From Pseudoduganella violaceinigra DSM 15887 (lineage in GTDB: Bacteria; Pseudomonadota; Gammaproteobacteria; Burkholderiales; Burkholderiaceae_D), in assembly GCF_000425385.1 (NCBI RefSeq), contig NZ_AUDI01000020.1, forward strand, positions 1-64,000: a stretch of DNA of 64,000 nt. Direction: 5' to 3'. The notes under the pieces are model-generated. The model was given only the letters and a program-made list of their open reading frames with translations. It ran no database searches and was not told the DNA's origin. Positions 60,839 through 64,000 of the stretch are shown here, piece after piece. A program made the position numbers and the translations under genes. Within the stretch, counting starts at the first letter, position 1. Every line of letters starts with the position of its first letter.

Positions 60839-61774
60839 ATGTCTTTTGCTCAACTTAGTCGCCTGGCCCAGGAGCGGCCGCTGCGCATGCTGCTGGTGAA
60901 CGCGGGCGACGCGGACAGCCTGGCCTGGGCCGGACTGGTGCAGCCCCTGCGGCAGGCCCAGCGCCTCCTGCAGGGCGCCTTCCAGCTCGACGTCCTGACC
61001 CCGCGCCAGGCGGCCGCCGTGGCCGGCGACTGGCGGCTGGCGCTGCTGGTGGCCGACGAGGGCACGCTGCGCCCGCCCGATGCCGAGCTGCGCGCCGTGA
61101 TCGAGCGTTGCCGCGCGGCCGATTATTGGGGCGCCGTGGGCGCCGCGGTGCTGTGGCTGGCCCAGTCGGGGGCGGCGGGCGGCGCCCGCATTGCGCTGCC
61201 ATGGGCCCTGTATGCGGAAACGGAAGATATCACCGAGCGCGCCATCCTGACCCCGCACCTGTTCGAGATCGACGAGCGGCTGATCTCCTGCTGCGGCGGG
61301 GCCGCGTCGCTCGACTTCGCGCTCACCCTGGTGGAGGCGCTGTTCGGCGCCAGCGTGCAGGCCGAGATCAAGGAAGCCCTGTGCATCGACCGCGTGCGTT
61401 CGCAGGACGAGCGGCAGCGGGTGGCCTTGCAGGCGCGGTTCGGGGCCCTGCAGCCCAAGCTGTCGGAAGCGGTGACCCTGATGGAGTCGAACATCGAGGA
61501 GCCGCTGTCGACCGACGATATCGCCGGCCTGGTCGGGCTGTCGCGGCGCCAGCTGGAGCGCCTGTTCAAGCAATACCTCGGCTCCCTGCCGTCGCGCTAT
61601 TACCTGGAGCTGCGCCTGCAGCGCGCCCGGCAATTGCTGTTGGAAACCAATCATTCCATCGTGCAGGTAGGGCTGATGTGCGGTTTCTCCTCCGGCTCGC
61701 ACTTTTCCACCGCCTTCGGCACCCTGTTCGGGAATACGCCCCGTGAAGAGCGGCAGCGCCGATTAAACCGGTAA
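60839..61774 (+). CDS. GlxA/AraC-family regulator of arginine catabolism (ArgR-type)
   Basis: A 311-residue regulator with an N-terminal DJ-1/PfpI-like ligand domain (LLVNAGDADSLAWAG) and a C-terminal AraC HTH (STDDIAGLVGLSRRQLERLF, MCGFSSGSHFSTAF). Proteins of this architecture in Pseudomonas (ArgR) activate arginine uptake and AST genes. The adjacent astC and astA support this role. Its last three codons and TAA (61763-61774) are part of the left arm of a palindromic element at 61765-61869. Confidence 0.87.
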   Translation: MSFAQLSRLAQERPLRMLLVNAGDADSLAWAGLVQPLRQAQRLLQGAFQLDVLTPRQAAAVAGDWRLALLVADEGTLRPPDAELRAVIERCRAADYWGAVGAAVLWLAQSGAAGGARIALPWALYAETEDITERAILTPHLFEIDERLISCCGGAASLDFALTLVEALFGASVQAEIKEALCIDRVRSQDERQRVALQARFGALQPKLSEAVTLMESNIEEPLSTDDIAGLVGLSRRQLERLFKQYLGSLPSRYYLELRLQRARQLLLETNHSIVQVGLMCGFSSGSHFSTAFGTLFGNTPREERQRRLNR

Positions 61775-61869
61775 ACCGGTGTCAGACCCATCGGGTCCGA
61801 CACCGGGCACGCGGCTATCGCATGCCGAAGGTGCCCGATCCCGTGGGTCAGGCACCGGTTTACCGGTTT
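61765..61869. repeat. Palindromic repeat, class B copy 1
   Basis: A 105-bp element with perfect 17-bp terminal inverted repeats: aaaccggtaaaccggtg (61765-61781) and caccggtttaccggttt (61853-61869). Further inner stems are visible, such as gggcac/gtgccc. It covers the stop codon of the AraC-type gene. The right end runs into a T-stretch (ggtttt), so it may also end transcription. Confidence 0.85.
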
Positions 61870-61964
61870 TGGACAATTTTGAAAATCCTTGTCGCAGATT
61901 CAAAAGAGTTTTAGCATCCCCGCTTTTACAATGCAGTACACCTTACCATTGATGGGGATTTGCT

Positions 61965-63209
61965 ATGAACGCCAAGCTTGACTCGACTGTTACCACCCGC
62001 CCTGTAACCCGCGCCACCTTCGACGAGGTGATCGTCCCGACTTACGCACCTGCCCAGATGGTGCCAGTGCGAGCCGCGGGCCTGGACCTGTGGGACCAGA
62101 ACGGCAAGCATTACCTGGACTTCACCTCCGGCATCGCCGTGGCATCCCTGGGCCATTGCAACCCGGTGCTGGTGGAAGCGCTGACCAAGCAAGCAAACAC
62201 CCTGTGGCACCTGGGCAATGGCTACACCAACGAGCCGGTACTGCGCCTGGCCCTGGCCCTGACCGAAGCCACCTTCGCCGACCGCGCCTTCTTCTGCAAC
62301 TCCGGCGCCGAAGCCAACGAAGCGGCCCTGAAGCTGGCGCGTAAGGTCGCCCACGCCAAATTCGGCGACAAGAAGCCACGCATCGTGTCCTGCCTGAACT
62401 CCTTCCACGGCCGTACCCTGTTCACCGTCTCCGTCGGCGGCCAGGCCAAGTACACCGAAGGCTTCGAGCCGCTGCCGCCATCGATCGACCACATCCCTTA
62501 CAACGATATCGAAGCGGCCAAGGCCGCCATCGGCGACGATGTCTGCGCCGTGATCGTTGAGCCGGTGCAGGGCGAAGGCGGCGTGATGCCGGGCAATCCT
62601 GACTACCTGAAGACCCTGCGCGCGCTGTGCGACAAAGTCGGCGCCGTGCTGATCTTCGACGAAGTACAGTGCGGCATGGGCCGTACCGGTTCCCTGTTCG
62701 CCTACCAGGGCTACGGCGTGACCCCGGACATCCTGACCTCGGCCAAGGCCCTGGGCAATGGCTACCCGATCGGCGCCATGCTGACCACCGAAGAGCTGGC
62801 CAAGCACCTGGCCGTGGGCACCCACGGCACCACCTACGGCGGCAACCCGCTGGCCGCGACCGTGGCGCTGACCGTGCTGGAAACCATCAACCAGCCGGCC
62901 TTCCTGGCGCGCGTGAAAGAGGCTTCCGAGAAGCTGATCGGCAAGCTGGAAGGCCTGGTGCGCGATTTCCCGCAGGTGTTCTCCGCCGTGCGCGGCGCCG
63001 GTTTGCTGCTGGGCCTGCTTGTCGCCGAGCCGTTCAAAGGCCGTTCCAAGGACATCCAGCGCGCTGCCGAAGCGCAGGGCCTGATGATCCTGATCGCCGG
63101 CATGGATGTGGTGCGCCTGGCGCCTGCGCTGATCGTGTCCGATGCGCAGATCGACGAGGCGGATCGCATTATCCGCCTGGCCGTGGCTGAGCTGACCAAG
63201 GCGGCCTGA
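61965..63209 (+). CDS. astC: Succinylornithine/acetylornithine aminotransferase
   Basis: A 414-residue class III PLP-dependent aminotransferase. CNSGAEANEAALKLAR, SFHGRTLFTVSVGGQ, IVEPVQGEGGV, LIFDEVQCGMGRTG and the PLP-lysine site SAKALGNGYPIGA are present. Placement before astA makes the AST role likely: succinylornithine to succinylglutamate semialdehyde. It could also serve as ArgD. It is followed by a class B repeat that lies between it and astA. Confidence 0.92.
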   Translation: MNAKLDSTVTTRPVTRATFDEVIVPTYAPAQMVPVRAAGLDLWDQNGKHYLDFTSGIAVASLGHCNPVLVEALTKQANTLWHLGNGYTNEPVLRLALALTEATFADRAFFCNSGAEANEAALKLARKVAHAKFGDKKPRIVSCLNSFHGRTLFTVSVGGQAKYTEGFEPLPPSIDHIPYNDIEAAKAAIGDDVCAVIVEPVQGEGGVMPGNPDYLKTLRALCDKVGAVLIFDEVQCGMGRTGSLFAYQGYGVTPDILTSAKALGNGYPIGAMLTTEELAKHLAVGTHGTTYGGNPLAATVALTVLETINQPAFLARVKEASEKLIGKLEGLVRDFPQVFSAVRGAGLLLGLLVAEPFKGRSKDIQRAAEAQGLMILIAGMDVVRLAPALIVSDAQIDEADRIIRLAVAELTKAA

Positions 63210-63312
63210 AACCGGTAAGGCGGTGCCAGGCACAAGTGCCTGGCACCGGTCCGCGGCTGCCGCGGGACAGTGTCGGACCCTGTGAGTCTGACCCTGGTTT
63301 ACCGGTTTTTTT
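63209..63312. repeat. Palindromic repeat, class B copy 2
   Basis: A 104-bp composite palindrome starting in the astC TGA codon. Outer arms aaaccggtaa (63209-63218) / ttaccggttt (63299-63308), a 13-bp perfect inner stem cggtgccaggcac (63221-63233) / gtgcctggcaccg (63236-63248) with 2-nt loop, and ccgcgg-ctg-ccgcgg (63251-63265). It ends in seven T. It lies between astC and astA and might reduce transcription into astA. Confidence 0.82.
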
Positions 63313-63343
63313 GTTTCAGAGAAGAATAAAAGAGGAGCACCCC

Positions 63344-64000
63344 ATGTACGTAGTCCGTCCGGTGGAAACCGCCGACATCGCCGCCCTCGAATCACTGGCC
63401 GCGGTCAGCATGCCGGGTGTCCATACCCTGCCGAAGACGCGCGAAAAGATCGAGCAGGCAGTCGAACGTTCCATCGCTTCCTTCTCCGCCCACGTCGACA
63501 TCCCCAGCGAAGAATCCTATATGTTCGTGATGGAGTCGCTGGCCGACAAGACGATCGCCGGCACCGCGGCCATCCACGCCTCCGCGGGCTCGAACGGCAC
63601 CTATTTTTCCTTCCGCAACGATGTGATCCAGCAGGTCTCGCGCGACTTGAATATCAGCCATAGCGTGCACGCGCTGACGCTGTGCTCCGAGCTGACCGCC
63701 TATTCGCAGCTGTCCGGCTACTACGTCGACGCCGCCGTGGCGCGCCGCCCGGAAGCGGCCTTGCTGTCGCGCTCGCGCCTGATGTACGCCGTGCAGGCGC
63801 CGCACCGTTTCGGCGACCGCTTCTTCGTGCCGCTGGCCGGCCTGACCGATGAAAACGGCGGCTCGCCGTTCTGGGATGCGCTGGGCCGCAAGTTCTTCAA
63901 GATGGACTTCCTGGACGCCGAGCGCGTGATCGGCGGCGCCCGCAACCGCACCCTGATCGTGGAGCTGATGCCGCACTATCCGGTGTACGTGCCGCTGCTG
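63344..64000 (+). CDS. astA: Arginine N-succinyltransferase (5' part, partial)
   Basis: A gene that runs off the window; 219 residues are seen and ~340 are normal. MYVVRPVETADIAALESLA starts the protein, and SVHALTLCSELT, YFSFRNDV, HYPVYVPLL fit AstA/AruF. It adds a succinyl group to arginine, the first step of the AST pathway for arginine breakdown. The ATG has a GAGGAG ribosome site. It is probably part of the astC-astA operon, although a palindrome with a T-run lies between. Confidence 0.9.
   Translation, partial: MYVVRPVETADIAALESLAAVSMPGVHTLPKTREKIEQAVERSIASFSAHVDIPSEESYMFVMESLADKTIAGTAAIHASAGSNGTYFSFRNDVIQQVSRDLNISHSVHALTLCSELTAYSQLSGYYVDAAVARRPEAALLSRSRLMYAVQAPHRFGDRFFVPLAGLTDENGGSPFWDALGRKFFKMDFLDAERVIGGARNRTLIVELMPHYPVYVPLL

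Overview
The window is a piece of bacterial chromosome with high G+C, dense short intergenic spaces and many 4-bp ATGA overlaps. Gene content points to a betaproteobacterium of the Oxalobacteraceae (Massilia/Duganella/Janthinobacterium type): a PEP-CTERM exosortase substrate, a PagL lipid A deacylase, the queA-tgt-yajC-secD-secF block, an arginine succinyltransferase (AST) locus with an AraC/GlxA regulator, and G+C-rich palindromic repeats at gene ends. The species assignment is an inference from gene families; no 16S sequence is present.

Layout. 1-363: end of an rRNA operon (3' end of 23S, 5S, terminator). 494-2221: secreted M4 metalloprotease. 2319-8562: a lipid-metabolism block in which four genes match the E. 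coli ynbABCD set (CdsA-like, alpha/beta hydrolase-methyltransferase fusion, CDP-alcohol phosphatidyltransferase, PAP2-dual-specificity phosphatase), followed by a patatin-like protein and an SDR; pagL follows on the other strand. 9248-14634: beta-hydroxyacid dehydrogenase, M20 amidohydrolase, molybdopterin oxidoreductase, lipoprotein aminopeptidase. 14809-18202: tandem fadD paralogues, then a degenerate GH24 lysozyme. 18814-24721: PhoD phosphatase, YciA thioesterase, Atm1-type ABC exporter, M20 peptidase, Cys-rich secreted protein. 24850-26983: dicarboxylate/amino acid symporter and an orphan polar amino acid ABC ATPase. 26998-29352: a 754-residue protein of unknown function starting 18 nt after a tRNA-Arg(CCG). 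29483-34334: pyrC, DUF3025, an oxidoreductase, a secreted protein, an MFS transporter and a 42-residue membrane protein.

34335-41481: a palindromic repeat, a PEP-CTERM protein behind a sigma-54-like promoter, then an envelope/regulatory group (M23 peptidase, TonB-dependent receptor, M56-M23 fusion, BlaI-type repressor) facing a lipoprotein gene across two near-identical palindromes, followed by a zinc-ribbon/glutaredoxin membrane protein. 41483-49855: recG, queA, tgt, yajC, secD, secF (housekeeping). 50057-53031: gluconate genes gntK-gntR, and a WYL regulator with a GST gene. 53394-58114: methyltransferase, sulfotransferase, ureohydrolase, APS kinase and FAD/NAD(P)-binding protein, which together look like a PAPS-dependent sulfation module. 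58154-61774: HDOD protein, small protein, MarR regulator, EamA transporter. The window ends in a probable arginine catabolic locus (AraC-type regulator, astC, partial astA).

The observations most worth a second look are the putative sulfation cluster with its 217-bp convergent cysC/ureohydrolase overlap, the M56-M23/BlaI/TonB-receptor group with paired operators, the rearranged ynb module with an apparently non-catalytic patatin, the tRNA-Arg/754-residue gene pair, and four palindromic elements that lie directly on stop codons. Residue and position statements come from reading the sequence; family functions come from general knowledge; no database search was run.
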